Below are positions 46,791 to 56,417 of a stretch of 64,000 nt of DNA, piece by piece. The notes beneath the pieces are model-generated. The model had not been told where the DNA came from, searched no databases, and worked only from the letters and a program-made list of their open reading frames with translations. Source of the stretch: Balneolaceae bacterium (lineage in GTDB: Bacteria; Bacteroidota; Rhodothermia; Balneolales; Balneolaceae); assembly GCA_017795005.1 (NCBI GenBank), contig CP051242.1:2906119-2970118 (forward strand), in the 5' to 3' direction. Position 1 is the first letter of the stretch. Each line of letters begins with the position of its first letter. A program made the translations under genes and the position numbers.

Positions 46791-48755
46791 TTACCCACCT
46801 TTCTTAATAACAATTTGTTCAGAAACAGAATCTACCACCTTTTGATACAATTCTTTTAACACACCATATTCGTTAGGATTAAACCTTTCTTTAGTGATTC
46901 TTAACCTATAATTAAGAGTAAGTTTGTTTCCATCTTGCTGAATAATTCTTCTGAATTCTCCCGCTCTTCTTGGCAATCTGTGAAGTACCGATTGTGGAAT
47001 CTCATCAAAAGTCCATCCTTCTGGAATAGTTAAATTCAGAATTACCATTTCATCGAATGTATAGCTGTAGTCAACCGGGAAAGTTCTATCATCCAACTTA
47101 AACGGATTACTTTCAAAATACTCTGTAATCATTGGGTTGAAGTAATGGATATCAGTATCCTGCTTATTGATTCTGAAATATGCCTTGTAATCAAAAGATT
47201 CATCCAGTTTGTCATTGGTAATTTGTACACTATCTACTTCAAGCCCCTCTTCAATATCGAACTCGAGTTCTTTAAATGAGTTATTCAAATCCGTAAAGTC
47301 TAAATCATCCCTAAGCTGGTATGCATAATAGCCGAAGTTTTTTGCCTCCATAGTTCCACTAAACCCGGCCGAATCTAACTCAATTTCAATGGACTTAATC
47401 ACATTATGGTTTACATTATTTTTAAGAGACACCCATTGAACTGTATCAGCCTTTACTAATAACCCCTCACCATTTAGTGCTGAAATTGGCAGCAGGTTAT
47501 ATGGCCTTCGTTGATTTTTTGCGTCTAGCAAAAATGTTTGGTCATCTATTTTAACATAGGCAATAGTATGATTAAACTGATTCAAAATTGGGTAATCTTT
47601 TATTATTTCCCCATGTTCTCTGGTACTTAAAACCAATGGATATGCATCTAAACCTGCTTCTCTAAGCATTTGTACCAGCAGTAAATTTATTTCCGCCCCA
47701 TCACCGGTTCCTTCATCAAAAATGTCATCTAATTCTTCGAACGCATAAATACCATAAGTTTCATCCCATTCCATTACTCCCGAAAGATGATTATAGATAT
47801 TTATCATTTTATCAAGACCTGATTCACTGCCTTCGATTGCAGTGGAAACTTCAGAAATTAATCTCGAACTGCTGGTTAATCTCTCTCCAAAATCTACATC
47901 ATTAACCAGGAAATCTACTTGATCTGCCCATGACTCTATATAATGCTCTGCTTCTCTGCCAGGCATTTGAATTCTTGAAAGTTGAAACTCAGTGTGTGCC
48001 AGATAATCGATACTGGCTTTCATAAAGAGCTCTTCTTTGATGGCTGGAACATCTTTCATTGCCATAACATATTCGATGCCTCTGTAATCGAGATTTGAAG
48101 TATTAGTCCCATATCCAAATCTAACACGATCGGTATACCTGTTTTGCTCATACACATAATATTCCTGGTATCCTTTTTTAAATGTGAGGTAATAAAACCA
48201 CTCCGGAATTTTAGCGGTGTACTGACTCCAGATCACAGGGATAGAACTTTGGAAATACCAATCTGGAAAACTAAATGGATCTTCTGTTGTTAATTCATAG
48301 CTGAATTCTATAACACTTCCTTTCCGAGCACCAGGAATGGTAAATTTTACAGCAGATTGATTATCGGAAAGCTTCTCCGTAAACCGATCTCTTCTTCCAA
48401 CCGATTCTTTCTCTACCTTCCCATTCTCAGTTAAAGTATAGGATTCTGCTTTGATATCACTTAACTCCTGCTCTATTCCACTAGTCCTGTAATTTAGCTG
48501 GACATCCGCATAATCAAGTCCCTCATCTGTTAGGATTTTCACCCTCCTGTGTCGTTTAAAACTAACCCTAAAACTTCCCGAGTAATAATCCACTACTGTT
48601 TCACCTACATCAAACAAGACTACAGCTTCAGCAGTGGAATCTTTTTCATAAACCTCCATCTCAAGCTGTTGTTGAGGGATATCACCGAATTCAAGTGATT
48701 GAGCAGACGCATTAAAAGAAATGAATACAAATAAAATTATTAGAGCAAACTTCAT
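46791..48755 (-). CDS. DUF3857 + degenerate transglutaminase-like exported protein (Cys lost)
   Basis: The 654-residue protein has a signal peptide (IILFVFISFNASAQ) and the same three-part layout as its neighbour. The catalytic Cys position reads GTGDGAEINLLL (no Cys), while His is kept in NQFNHTIAYVKI and the Asp in FLLDAKN. It is therefore probably a non-catalytic binding or scaffold protein. It lies immediately upstream of the intact paralogue. Confidence 0.88.
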   Translation of the reverse strand: MKFALIILFVFISFNASAQSLEFGDIPQQQLEMEVYEKDSTAEAVVLFDVGETVVDYYSGSFRVSFKRHRRVKILTDEGLDYADVQLNYRTSGIEQELSDIKAESYTLTENGKVEKESVGRRDRFTEKLSDNQSAVKFTIPGARKGSVIEFSYELTTEDPFSFPDWYFQSSIPVIWSQYTAKIPEWFYYLTFKKGYQEYYVYEQNRYTDRVRFGYGTNTSNLDYRGIEYVMAMKDVPAIKEELFMKASIDYLAHTEFQLSRIQMPGREAEHYIESWADQVDFLVNDVDFGERLTSSSRLISEVSTAIEGSESGLDKMINIYNHLSGVMEWDETYGIYAFEELDDIFDEGTGDGAEINLLLVQMLREAGLDAYPLVLSTREHGEIIKDYPILNQFNHTIAYVKIDDQTFLLDAKNQRRPYNLLPISALNGEGLLVKADTVQWVSLKNNVNHNVIKSIEIELDSAGFSGTMEAKNFGYYAYQLRDDLDFTDLNNSFKELEFDIEEGLEVDSVQITNDKLDESFDYKAYFRINKQDTDIHYFNPMITEYFESNPFKLDDRTFPVDYSYTFDEMVILNLTIPEGWTFDEIPQSVLHRLPRRAGEFRRIIQQDGNKLTLNYRLRITKERFNPNEYGVLKELYQKVVDSVSEQIVIKKGG

Positions 48756-48962
48756 ATTAAATCTGAAAGTTGAATTTGCGCTTAAAATAATCGTGCCTTC
48801 TATAAATCAAAAAAAAGAAATCAAAAACTTAGAGAAAAACCGGGAACTTTTTTGCGAGCCTGAAATTAGATGCTTTCAAATCTTAACTGTAACAGATGTT
48901 AGGTTAAGCCACTCTTAATAGCATATAGTTAAACTTAGAATTCTAAATTTTTGAGCAGTTTT

Positions 48963-50543
48963 ATGAATTCGACTACTCTCTTAGACCAACAAATTTCATC
49001 AAGTTTAGATAGTTATCAGGGAACATGGGGAAAAGCACAAGCAGCCCACTTAACCCGGCGAACTCACTTCGGAAATAAGATAAGCGACCTTAACCGCCTA
49101 AGAGCTTCTGGATCTGCAGTTAACGCAGTAAATACTATAGTTGATGAAGCCGCTTCAGCTATTCTTCCGGATGATCCATCCTGGTACAATTCGGGAAATT
49201 CAGGTGACATCCTTGATATGTACGATATCCAGTTTCGATGGATGGACAGAATGTATAATGGAGGTTTGATGGAAAGAATGATGCTCTTCTGGAGTAATCA
49301 TTTCGCTGTTTCATACCAGAATATGAATGATTTACCCGGTAAGGCTCCAAATAGCTATGCAAGTCACATGTATAAATACATGAAACTTATTCAGCAAAAA
49401 GGGTTTGGTGATTTCAAAGAGTTGATCAGAGATATGAGTAAAAACTCAGCAATGGTCTATTATCTGAATAACTATAATAATAGTGCCGGACAAGCCAATG
49501 AAGACTTTGCAAGAGAACTTCTGGAATTGTTTGCACTCGGCCCGAAAGATAAGAACGGTACTGACAATTACACTGAAAATGACGTAGCTGAAGTAGCAAG
49601 AGCAGTTACAGGATGGCGGGTGAATAATACTACCCTTTCCGGTTATTTTGATTCAGAGCGACATGACGCCGGTTCTAAAACAATTTTAGGTCAAACTGAT
49701 ACTTTTGATCTCGATGGGGTTGTTGATTTAATATTTGATCAAAAACCAAATGAGGTTGCATGGTTTATTTGCAATAAACTGTACGTGTTTTTTGTGAGTG
49801 CTGAACCAAATAATTCCGCAATTCAGCAACTCGCAGATTATTGTATCAGTGTAAATTTCAATATCGCCGATGTATTAAAAAATCTACTAAGCAGTGCCCA
49901 CTTTTATGAAGAGCGATTTATGGGGGCACGAATTAAAAGTCCCATTGAAGTATTCATAAGTTTCCTCCGTCAGCTCGAAATTACTCCTAATTCCGAAATC
50001 AAAGAGTTTATCAGAGTTCAAATGCAGGGATTAAACGAAGAGCTGCTTCGTCCCGAAACGGTATTTGGATGGTCGGGGTATAACCCTCCAGATTCGGATG
50101 GTACTCCCGGTCATTATACCTGGTTAAATACAAATCTTATGCCTTCACGTTGGGATAATTTAACCGATATGATTTATGGATACGATGGAGCTGGAAGTCA
50201 ATATGATCCAATTCGGATCGCAGAAAAAGTTTCAGACCCTTCAAATCCATTTAGTTTGGCAGAAGACATTGCTGAACACATGATTTCCCTACCATTAGAT
50301 CAGGTTGGAATTCGTGAAGTTGAAGAAGATTTTGCTGGTAACCCTGATCTTGCTCCTGATGTTTCCAATTTTCCGGATTACAAGATAAATCTGGCAAAAA
50401 TACTCCTTGGGAATACTCCCTGGTATGAATGGACAGCTAACACTGATTCAGACGACAATCTATACTATCAGGAAACATTTGCCGAAAATTTACGGCAATA
50501 CATTTCCTACCTCATTCAGCTGCCAGCATATCAACTTATTTAA
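48963..50543 (+). CDS. DUF1800 family protein
   Basis: From the ATG at 48963 the protein has 526 residues (a TTG at 48951 adds four). It is a typical DUF1800 protein: AHLTRRTHFGNKISDLNRL near the start, MYNGGLMERMMLFWSNHFAVS, ANEDFARELLELFALGP, VARAVTGWRVNN, and the late FGWSGYNPPDSDGTPGHY. No signal peptide is visible. The next gene is DUF1501, the constant partner of this family. Their joint role is unknown; some members are tied to extracellular polymers. Confidence 0.9.
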   Translation: MNSTTLLDQQISSSLDSYQGTWGKAQAAHLTRRTHFGNKISDLNRLRASGSAVNAVNTIVDEAASAILPDDPSWYNSGNSGDILDMYDIQFRWMDRMYNGGLMERMMLFWSNHFAVSYQNMNDLPGKAPNSYASHMYKYMKLIQQKGFGDFKELIRDMSKNSAMVYYLNNYNNSAGQANEDFARELLELFALGPKDKNGTDNYTENDVAEVARAVTGWRVNNTTLSGYFDSERHDAGSKTILGQTDTFDLDGVVDLIFDQKPNEVAWFICNKLYVFFVSAEPNNSAIQQLADYCISVNFNIADVLKNLLSSAHFYEERFMGARIKSPIEVFISFLRQLEITPNSEIKEFIRVQMQGLNEELLRPETVFGWSGYNPPDSDGTPGHYTWLNTNLMPSRWDNLTDMIYGYDGAGSQYDPIRIAEKVSDPSNPFSLAEDIAEHMISLPLDQVGIREVEEDFAGNPDLAPDVSNFPDYKINLAKILLGNTPWYEWTANTDSDDNLYYQETFAENLRQYISYLIQLPAYQLI

Positions 50544-50554
50544 GGGAGAACATC

Positions 50555-52195
50555 ATGTGTAATCATCATAATCATAAAAAAGAAAATCTGAATCACAATC
50601 GTCATGGAAGTAGCCTGGAACATGGTCAGGCTCATGAACATGATCATCAGAACTGGACCCGAAAAAGTTTCTTAAGCACTCTTGGAATTGGAGCATTAGG
50701 TTCTGGCTTCATGCTTAGTGGGCTTTCTGTAAATGCTATGGCAAGGACTAAATTTCTGAATCGTCTTATTGGAGCTGACAATGACAGAGTACTCATATTG
50801 ATTCAGCTTGGTGGTGGAAATGACGGCTTAAATACTATCGTGCCAGTAGAGAATGATGTCTATTATCAAAAACGCCCTACTATCGCAATTAGTAAAGAAG
50901 ATTCTATTTTGTTGAGCGATGATATTGGTATGCACCCTGCAATGGGTTCGCTTGAACCGCTGTGGGGAAATGGAAATATGTCGGTAATTCATAATGTAGG
51001 GTATGATAACCCAAACCGTTCTCATGCCAGAGCTACAGATATATGGACGTCTGCCAGTGACGAAAATGTAAACCTTGGAACAGGATGGGCAGGACGTTTT
51101 CTGGTTGAGGACAATCCTGATTTTATTGCAAATCCACCCGAGTTTCCTTTAGGAGTTAGAATTGGTGGATCAGCAAACTTATTTCAAAGTGAGTTTGGTA
51201 ATCTGGGTGTGACTTTTGGTGGTGCTTCTCAGTTTGCACAATTCCTTGAACAAGGTGGTTTTTACAGTGAAGAAAATGTTCCTGAAAACGAGTTTGGTCG
51301 GTCACTCTCTTTTGCCCGAAAAATTGCCAATTCTTCTTTCAAATATTTAGAAGCAATTCAAAGTGCGGCAGATTCGTCTGTCAATTTAGGAGAATATCCC
51401 AACTCAGGACTTTCAAGAAGTCTTTCTGTTGTAGCACGGTTGATTCGGGGAGGACTAAAAACTAAAGTATTTTTGGTTTCTAAAGGGGGCTTTGATACTC
51501 ATAATAATCAAGGAAGCACAGAAGGCGGACATGCAAACCTTCTAGCCGATATCGCTGATTCTGTAAATGCATTTTATGCAGATCTTGAACAGGATGGCCA
51601 ACAGGAAAGAGCCTTGACGATGACCTTTTCTGAGTTTGGAAGAACATTGGACGAAAACTCATCGATGGGAACAGACCATGGTTCATCAGCACCTGTTATG
51701 TTATTCGGACCTGTAAATGGTGGACTTTACGGTGATCATGCAAATCTAACGGATTTAGATAATTCAGGAGATCCTGTTTTCAGCACCGATTACAGATCTA
51801 TTTACACTTCCATTTTAAATAACTGGTTCGGATTGGAAGTTTCGGATACTGAAACGGTACTCCAGGGTGAATTTCAGGATTTAGGCTTTGTAGATCCTCT
51901 TCCGGTTGGTTCTGAAATTGGAGGTAAACCTCAAAAATTTACGCTTCATCAAAATTATCCCAACCCTTTTAATCCCAGTACGAATATTTCGTTTGTACTT
52001 CCTGCTACCGGATCAGTTTCCCTCAAAGTATATGATGTAAAAGGAAGATTGATTCAAACAATTACAAACAGAACATTACCTGCCGGTGAACACACTTTTA
52101 ATTTTGATGCTTCGGCTTTTCCAAGCGGAGTATATCTCTATCAACTGGAAACACCTTCCGGAAGCGAAACCAAGAAAATGACATTAATTAAATAA
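50555..52195 (+). CDS. DUF1501 protein with His-rich N-terminus and T9SS sorting domain
   Basis: The 546-residue protein has a cytoplasmic-side leader with nine His in the first 31 residues. A Tat-like signal follows (WTRKSFLSTLGIGALGSGFM, single Arg), then a DUF1501 alkaline phosphatase/sulfatase-like fold (VLILIQLGGGNDGLNTIVP, FSEFGRTLDEN, MGTDHGSSAPVMLFG), and an 81-residue T9SS domain from 466. The gene is 11 bases after DUF1800. A metal-bound enzyme folded before export would explain the Tat-like signal; this is inference. Confidence 0.9.
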   Translation: MCNHHNHKKENLNHNRHGSSLEHGQAHEHDHQNWTRKSFLSTLGIGALGSGFMLSGLSVNAMARTKFLNRLIGADNDRVLILIQLGGGNDGLNTIVPVENDVYYQKRPTIAISKEDSILLSDDIGMHPAMGSLEPLWGNGNMSVIHNVGYDNPNRSHARATDIWTSASDENVNLGTGWAGRFLVEDNPDFIANPPEFPLGVRIGGSANLFQSEFGNLGVTFGGASQFAQFLEQGGFYSEENVPENEFGRSLSFARKIANSSFKYLEAIQSAADSSVNLGEYPNSGLSRSLSVVARLIRGGLKTKVFLVSKGGFDTHNNQGSTEGGHANLLADIADSVNAFYADLEQDGQQERALTMTFSEFGRTLDENSSMGTDHGSSAPVMLFGPVNGGLYGDHANLTDLDNSGDPVFSTDYRSIYTSILNNWFGLEVSDTETVLQGEFQDLGFVDPLPVGSEIGGKPQKFTLHQNYPNPFNPSTNISFVLPATGSVSLKVYDVKGRLIQTITNRTLPAGEHTFNFDASAFPSGVYLYQLETPSGSETKKMTLIK

Positions 52196-52201
52196 ATAAG
52201 C

Positions 52202-52258
52202 ATTCAGCATTCAGCATGCAGCTCTCAGCTTTTGAATTATTCCAAAAGCTGAGAGCTG
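52202..52258. repeat. intergenic hairpin with 16-bp perfect arms
   Basis: CAGCTCTCAGCTTTTG (52219-52234) and its exact complement (52243-52258) flank an 8-base loop. The left side is preceded by a word repeat, CATTCAGCATTCAGCAT. There is no U-tract, so it is not a standard terminator. It belongs to the same word-like type as 6822-6888 and 12486-12565. Confidence 0.75.
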
Positions 52259-52286
52259 AACACTGATAGCTTTAACACTATAAAAC

Positions 52287-53324
52287 ATGAATAAAAAGCT
52301 ACAAACCATTGCCCTTATCGTATCCCTGTTAAGCTTATTTGCATTATCAGGGTGTTCTGTTGTAGAAGGGTTAAACGGAAATGATGAAGAAACCTCAGAA
52401 ACCCTTCACCCGGTATTGTTAAATGGGAAATGGGGTTATATCAATAGCTCCGGTAATATGGTAATTGAGTCTGATTTTGATGAAGCCAGAGCATTTTCAG
52501 ATGGGTATGCAGCTGTACGCATTGGAACCAACTGGGGATATGTTTCTGAAGAAAGTAAAAACTTAGCGATTCCGGTTTCCTTCAGTGTAGCGGGAGATTT
52601 CTCAGGAGAACTAGCCCCAGCCCAACTTCCCGGACAATCATACGGGTTTATTAATAAAAGTGGTGATTTTGTTATTGAACCTGAATTTGATTTCGCCGGA
52701 GCTTTTTCTGAAGGCTTGGCTGCTGTAAGAAGTGATGGCCTTTGGGGCTACGTTTCGATTGATGGTACTATCTCGATTTCACTTTCTTTTAGCGATGCTC
52801 AACCATTTTCAGAGGATGTAGCTGCAGTTGAAACCTTTGAGGGATGGGTGTACATCGACAAATCAGGTGCTGAACAAATAAACCCTAATTTTCAGATCAC
52901 AGCAGCCGGAGAGTTTTCCGATGGACTCGCTCCTATTCAAACTACAGAAGGCTGGGGATACATTGATAAAACCGGAAATCCTGTAATCACTCCTAATTTT
53001 GAAGAGGCTGGAATTTTTTCTCAGGGCTTGGCCTGGGTTCGTGATGACGATTACATAGGTTTCATCAATAAATCCGGGGATTTGGATATTCCTTATCAAT
53101 TTGCGGAAGTAAAATCATTCTCTGAAAACATGAGTGCCGTTCGGGTAAGTGGCGATTGGTTTTTTATCAACCGAAGCTCTGGTCTCATTGTAATCAAAGA
53201 TGGTTTTTTTGATGCAGAAAGCTTTAATGATGGCATTGCCAGAGTTCAAATCGGCGATGATGAAAACCCACGATTCGGATATGTTGATAAATCCGGTGAA
53301 TATGTTTGGTATCCAACTAGATAA
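52287..53324 (+). CDS. WG-repeat lipoprotein (first of pair)
   Basis: The 345-residue protein has a lipoprotein signal (FALSGC, Cys23) followed by nine WG-type repeats of about 32 residues, each with a core such as KWGYINSSG, SYGFINKSG, GWGYIDKTG or RFGYVDKSG, then a F-x-E-A-x-x-F-S-x-G-L-A-A-V segment. The family is thought to be a membrane-anchored binding scaffold with no known ligand. The next gene is a paralogue starting 10 bases later. Confidence 0.9.
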   Translation: MNKKLQTIALIVSLLSLFALSGCSVVEGLNGNDEETSETLHPVLLNGKWGYINSSGNMVIESDFDEARAFSDGYAAVRIGTNWGYVSEESKNLAIPVSFSVAGDFSGELAPAQLPGQSYGFINKSGDFVIEPEFDFAGAFSEGLAAVRSDGLWGYVSIDGTISISLSFSDAQPFSEDVAAVETFEGWVYIDKSGAEQINPNFQITAAGEFSDGLAPIQTTEGWGYIDKTGNPVITPNFEEAGIFSQGLAWVRDDDYIGFINKSGDLDIPYQFAEVKSFSENMSAVRVSGDWFFINRSSGLIVIKDGFFDAESFNDGIARVQIGDDENPRFGYVDKSGEYVWYPTR

Positions 53325-53334
53325 CTACAGAATT

Positions 53335-54387
53335 ATGAAACGCTCGCTTATACTTCTTTCTTTTATACTTTTTGTTTCTCTCTCATCTTGTGATGTTGTA
53401 AACGACATAACCGGAAATGGAGATGAAAATGAAACCGTAAAACTTTATCCCGTCCTTGTAAACGGAGAATGGGGTTATATTAATGCTCAGGGAGCAATCG
53501 TTATTGAGCCGGAATTACAAAATGCCTACGAGTTTTCTGATGGCTTAGCTCGTGTTAGGGAAAGCTGGGGATGGAAATACATAGACAAAAGTGGGGAATT
53601 TGTAATTGAAGAGGATTTTCAGGAGATAAGAAGTTTTTCAAATGGTAAAGCTGCTGTTCGTCTTGATGGTCGTTGGGGATACATCAATAAAAAAGGGAAT
53701 TTTATTGTAAACCCCAGATTCAGAGAAGCTCATCCCTATTCGGATGGCCGTGCTTTTGTTCGTAGTATTGATTACTCGGAATATCTATATATAGATGAAA
53801 ATGGCAACGAGATTGAATCAGTAAATATGCCTGATGATTTAGACCGAATTGATGAGAATCAGTTTGCTGATGGCAGAGCATTAGTTCGGGATGACGATTT
53901 ATTTGGGTATATCGATCGCTCGGGTAATACTATTGTAGACCTTAAATATTCTGAAGCTCTTCCCTTTTCAAACAGACTTGCTGCCGTAAGAGTGAGTGAT
54001 CGGTGGGGATTTATAGATTCTAATGGAGAGGTTGAAATTTCCCCTCAGTTTATAAGCGCTGGTAAATTTGGAAACGGATTGGCTCCTGCACGAAAAAATA
54101 GCAATCAATTTGGCTTTATTAATAAAAACGGAGATTTCGTCATCCCTGAACAATTTGAACAGGTTCGCCCTTTTAACGAAGAACGAGCTCCAGTATTTAT
54201 AAATGGGAAATGGACCTTTATCGATACGGATGGGAATCAAATCACAGATCCGAAATTTGATGAAGTAGAGCCCTTTTATAATGGGCTCGCCAGAGTCACA
54301 ATATATATTACTGTGGAAGAAGAGATAGAAGAACAATATGGATACATCAATAAATCCGGGGATTATATATGGTTTCCCACTAACTAG
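53335..54387 (+). CDS. WG-repeat lipoprotein (second of pair)
   Basis: From the ATG at 53335 it has 350 residues with a lipoprotein signal (SLSSC, Cys19) and nine WG-type repeats (EWGYINAQG, RWGYINKKG, LFGYIDRSG and others). A longer reading to 53200 lies inside the previous gene in another frame and lacks a signal, so I reject it. It has the same design as the first copy with clearly different sequence, so this is an older duplication. Confidence 0.9.
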   Translation: MKRSLILLSFILFVSLSSCDVVNDITGNGDENETVKLYPVLVNGEWGYINAQGAIVIEPELQNAYEFSDGLARVRESWGWKYIDKSGEFVIEEDFQEIRSFSNGKAAVRLDGRWGYINKKGNFIVNPRFREAHPYSDGRAFVRSIDYSEYLYIDENGNEIESVNMPDDLDRIDENQFADGRALVRDDDLFGYIDRSGNTIVDLKYSEALPFSNRLAAVRVSDRWGFIDSNGEVEISPQFISAGKFGNGLAPARKNSNQFGFINKNGDFVIPEQFEQVRPFNEERAPVFINGKWTFIDTDGNQITDPKFDEVEPFYNGLARVTIYITVEEEIEEQYGYINKSGDYIWFPTN

Positions 54388-54432
54388 TTTCGCTTAGACA
54401 TGGTTGACTGACCAAAAATAATACGTAGGTGG

Positions 54433-54465
54433 AAAGAGGCGTTGTTCAGCGCCTCTTTTTTTATT
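54433..54465 (+). terminator. terminator after WG-repeat pair
   Basis: AAAGAGGCG (54433-54441) and CGCCTCTTT (54450-54458) form a 9-bp stem followed by a T run and ATTAT. It sits between convergent genes. Confidence 0.85.
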
Positions 54466-54487
54466 ATAAAGTCAATACAGTGCTTTA

Positions 54488-55609
54488 CTACTTTCCATTT
54501 AAAGGAATGCGCCCTGTAAGCTGCCAGCTTACGCCCCTGTAATAATTGTAATAACCGTAATTCGGGTAATCCAATTTTATATAGGAGTAGTCTAAGCTCA
54601 AATAGTGTAAATCAATGCCAAAACCCAGCGCCTTATAAGAAAGCCAATCTTCAGCTTTTGCCGCTTTTTCTCTCCCTAACCTAACAGAGAATGTTTCTAA
54701 AAATTTAATCTCCAATCCAGTATGTAGCCAGACCTGTTCACTAAGTGAATACGATTGCATTCTTTGACTATCAAACCATTCGAATGTACCCCAAGAAGTA
54801 AAAAGGGATGTTAATGCTGGTTCAGGTTCATTAGTTTGTGAATCAACCCTGCCCGTCATTTTTGATGCATTCACGATCATTAACAGCTGTATAAATTCTT
54901 TCCCTTTTAATCGATGATCAGAGACAAACGTAATTCCTCCTCCTGCTCTTAGTCTGCTTGGTAATGGCTCTTTTTTGATTTGAGAATAATACTCCTGTGC
55001 ACTCCCAAGATTAGTAATTGAAAAACCGGTATGAGGAGTAACGCTTCCCAGAGCGTTGGTATAAGACTTTCCTCTATATATTAACCCCGCATTAAATGTA
55101 AAAAACTTGAGATCGTCTACTGGTTGGAATATAAAAATTGACCCTGCCCCTCCCTTAACATGTACAAAATTTACTCCCACCCCTGTACTAAGGTTCTCAC
55201 TAAAAGTATAACTGTAAGAAGCATTCCAAAAATGTTCGTCAGAATTAAATCTTCCTATCAGTTTTGGACCTCCAGCTCTGTTTAAAGGATTTCCCCACCG
55301 ATATCTGAGATAGGAAAAACTTACTCCCGATTTTTTAATTTTATAGCTTGTGTCAATAAATAATCTGTCATAATTCTCTCCAGGATTTTGCCAGTCAAAA
55401 GAGAATGAAGCTATATCCAATATCCCAACCCCTGCAGGATTTATATGAAAATCTCCATAGCTTTCATCCAGAGAAACAACGGCATTTCCCAGCGTCGCAC
55501 TCTTATAATTTGGATTGGAAATTGAAATCGGAATACTTGATAAGCCTAATTGAGCATTTGCTGAACTAAAAAATAAAAATACGCCACATACCGTAAAAGC
55601 TATTCTCAT
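54488..55609 (-). CDS. PorV/PorQ-like outer-membrane beta-barrel
   Basis: The 373-residue protein has a signal peptide (FLFFSSANAQ). After it come a conserved-type opening SATLGNAVVSLDESYGDFHINPAGVG, seen in PorV/UPF0164 barrels, and alternating strands ending KLDYPNYGYYNYYRGVSWQLTGRIPL. In the T9SS, PorV carries cargo to the attachment complex and PorQ is a partner; which role applies here is open. Its last 100 residues resemble the partial protein at 62998-64000. Confidence 0.75.
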   Translation of the reverse strand: MRIAFTVCGVFLFFSSANAQLGLSSIPISISNPNYKSATLGNAVVSLDESYGDFHINPAGVGILDIASFSFDWQNPGENYDRLFIDTSYKIKKSGVSFSYLRYRWGNPLNRAGGPKLIGRFNSDEHFWNASYSYTFSENLSTGVGVNFVHVKGGAGSIFIFQPVDDLKFFTFNAGLIYRGKSYTNALGSVTPHTGFSITNLGSAQEYYSQIKKEPLPSRLRAGGGITFVSDHRLKGKEFIQLLMIVNASKMTGRVDSQTNEPEPALTSLFTSWGTFEWFDSQRMQSYSLSEQVWLHTGLEIKFLETFSVRLGREKAAKAEDWLSYKALGFGIDLHYLSLDYSYIKLDYPNYGYYNYYRGVSWQLTGRIPLNGK

Positions 55610-55696
55610 GACTCTTATTTTGTTAAAAGACGGTAGCTGTTTGGGCGTATATTCTCCTGTTTTTCTTAGAAGTTAGCATTTATTGGTATAAATCAT

Positions 55697-55724
55697 AACA
55701 CAAACTTGTCTCCTTCTTTGTGTT
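55697..55724. promoter_or_regulatory. 8-bp inverted repeat upstream of the DinB-like gene
   Basis: AACACAAA (55697-55704) and TTTGTGTT (55717-55724) lie in the divergent gap between the PorV-like and DinB-like genes. They could be a transcription-factor site; nothing else supports it. Confidence 0.35.
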
Positions 55725-55769
55725 CAATTTGTTACTAAAGTACATATCAAATTAATCAATCAGGGAACA

Positions 55770-56357
55770 ATGAAGAAAACATCCTTACTTTTTGCACTTA
55801 GCTTTTTAATAGTTTCTGCTTTTGCTCAAACTACAGAAGCAGACAAAGAATTTGCTATCAAATATTTAATGGCAACGCATCAGAATATTGTAGATGTAGC
55901 TACAAATTTATCTGATAAAGCATGGAATTATACTCCTGAAGCTGGAGGTTGGTCTGCGGCAAACTGTGTAGAACATATCTTAATTACTGAAGAAACATTT
56001 ACCGGCATGGCAATGGGAACAGTCGCACAGTCTGAACCATCTAAAGAAGATTTATCAGGCGCTGACGGAATGTTAATTGGGATGATGGCAAACCGTGGAA
56101 CTAAGGTCACAACTGCTCCTCAGTTCGAACCTTCTGGTCGTTGGGATACCAAAGAAGAAATGCTTACTGCTCTGGAAGAATCCAGAAATAAATTAATTGA
56201 ATTCATTAAGAACTCTGATTCGGATCTCAGAATGTATAAAGCGGAACTTCCCTTCGGACAAGTTGATATGGTTCAACTGATGCTGGTTATTTCTGCGCAT
56301 AGCCAGCGACATACTTTTCAGATGAATGAAGCACTTGGAGAGTATCAGGCTATGTAA
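55770..56357 (+). CDS. exported DinB-superfamily protein
   Basis: The 195-residue protein has a signal peptide (LLFALSFLIVSAFAQ) before a DinB/YfiT-like four-helix domain. The three metal-binding histidines are present: His69 (NCVEHILITEE), His177 and His181 (SAHSQRHTFQMNEAL). Most DinB-like enzymes are cytosolic thiol-related; export makes this one unusual. Its partner thiol is unknown. It ends in a terminator shared with the convergent gene. Confidence 0.88.
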   Translation: MKKTSLLFALSFLIVSAFAQTTEADKEFAIKYLMATHQNIVDVATNLSDKAWNYTPEAGGWSAANCVEHILITEETFTGMAMGTVAQSEPSKEDLSGADGMLIGMMANRGTKVTTAPQFEPSGRWDTKEEMLTALEESRNKLIEFIKNSDSDLRMYKAELPFGQVDMVQLMLVISAHSQRHTFQMNEALGEYQAM

Positions 56358-56381
56358 GAGTTTCTCTTACTTTGTAGATTA

Positions 56382-56417
56382 AAAGCTCAGGATTTCATTC
56401 TGAGCTTTCTTTTTTTA
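56382..56417. terminator. bidirectional terminator overlapping the convergent stop
   Basis: AAAGCTCAG (56382-56390) pairs with CTGAGCTTT (56400-56408), followed on the plus strand by CTTTTTTTTAG. The right arm lies inside the last codons of the minus-strand gene, whose stop is at 56395-56397. Confidence 0.8.

Noticed and set aside
53200-53334. Longer reading of the second WG-repeat protein from 53200
   Set aside because: It lies inside the first WG gene in another frame and would bury a clear lipoprotein signal.
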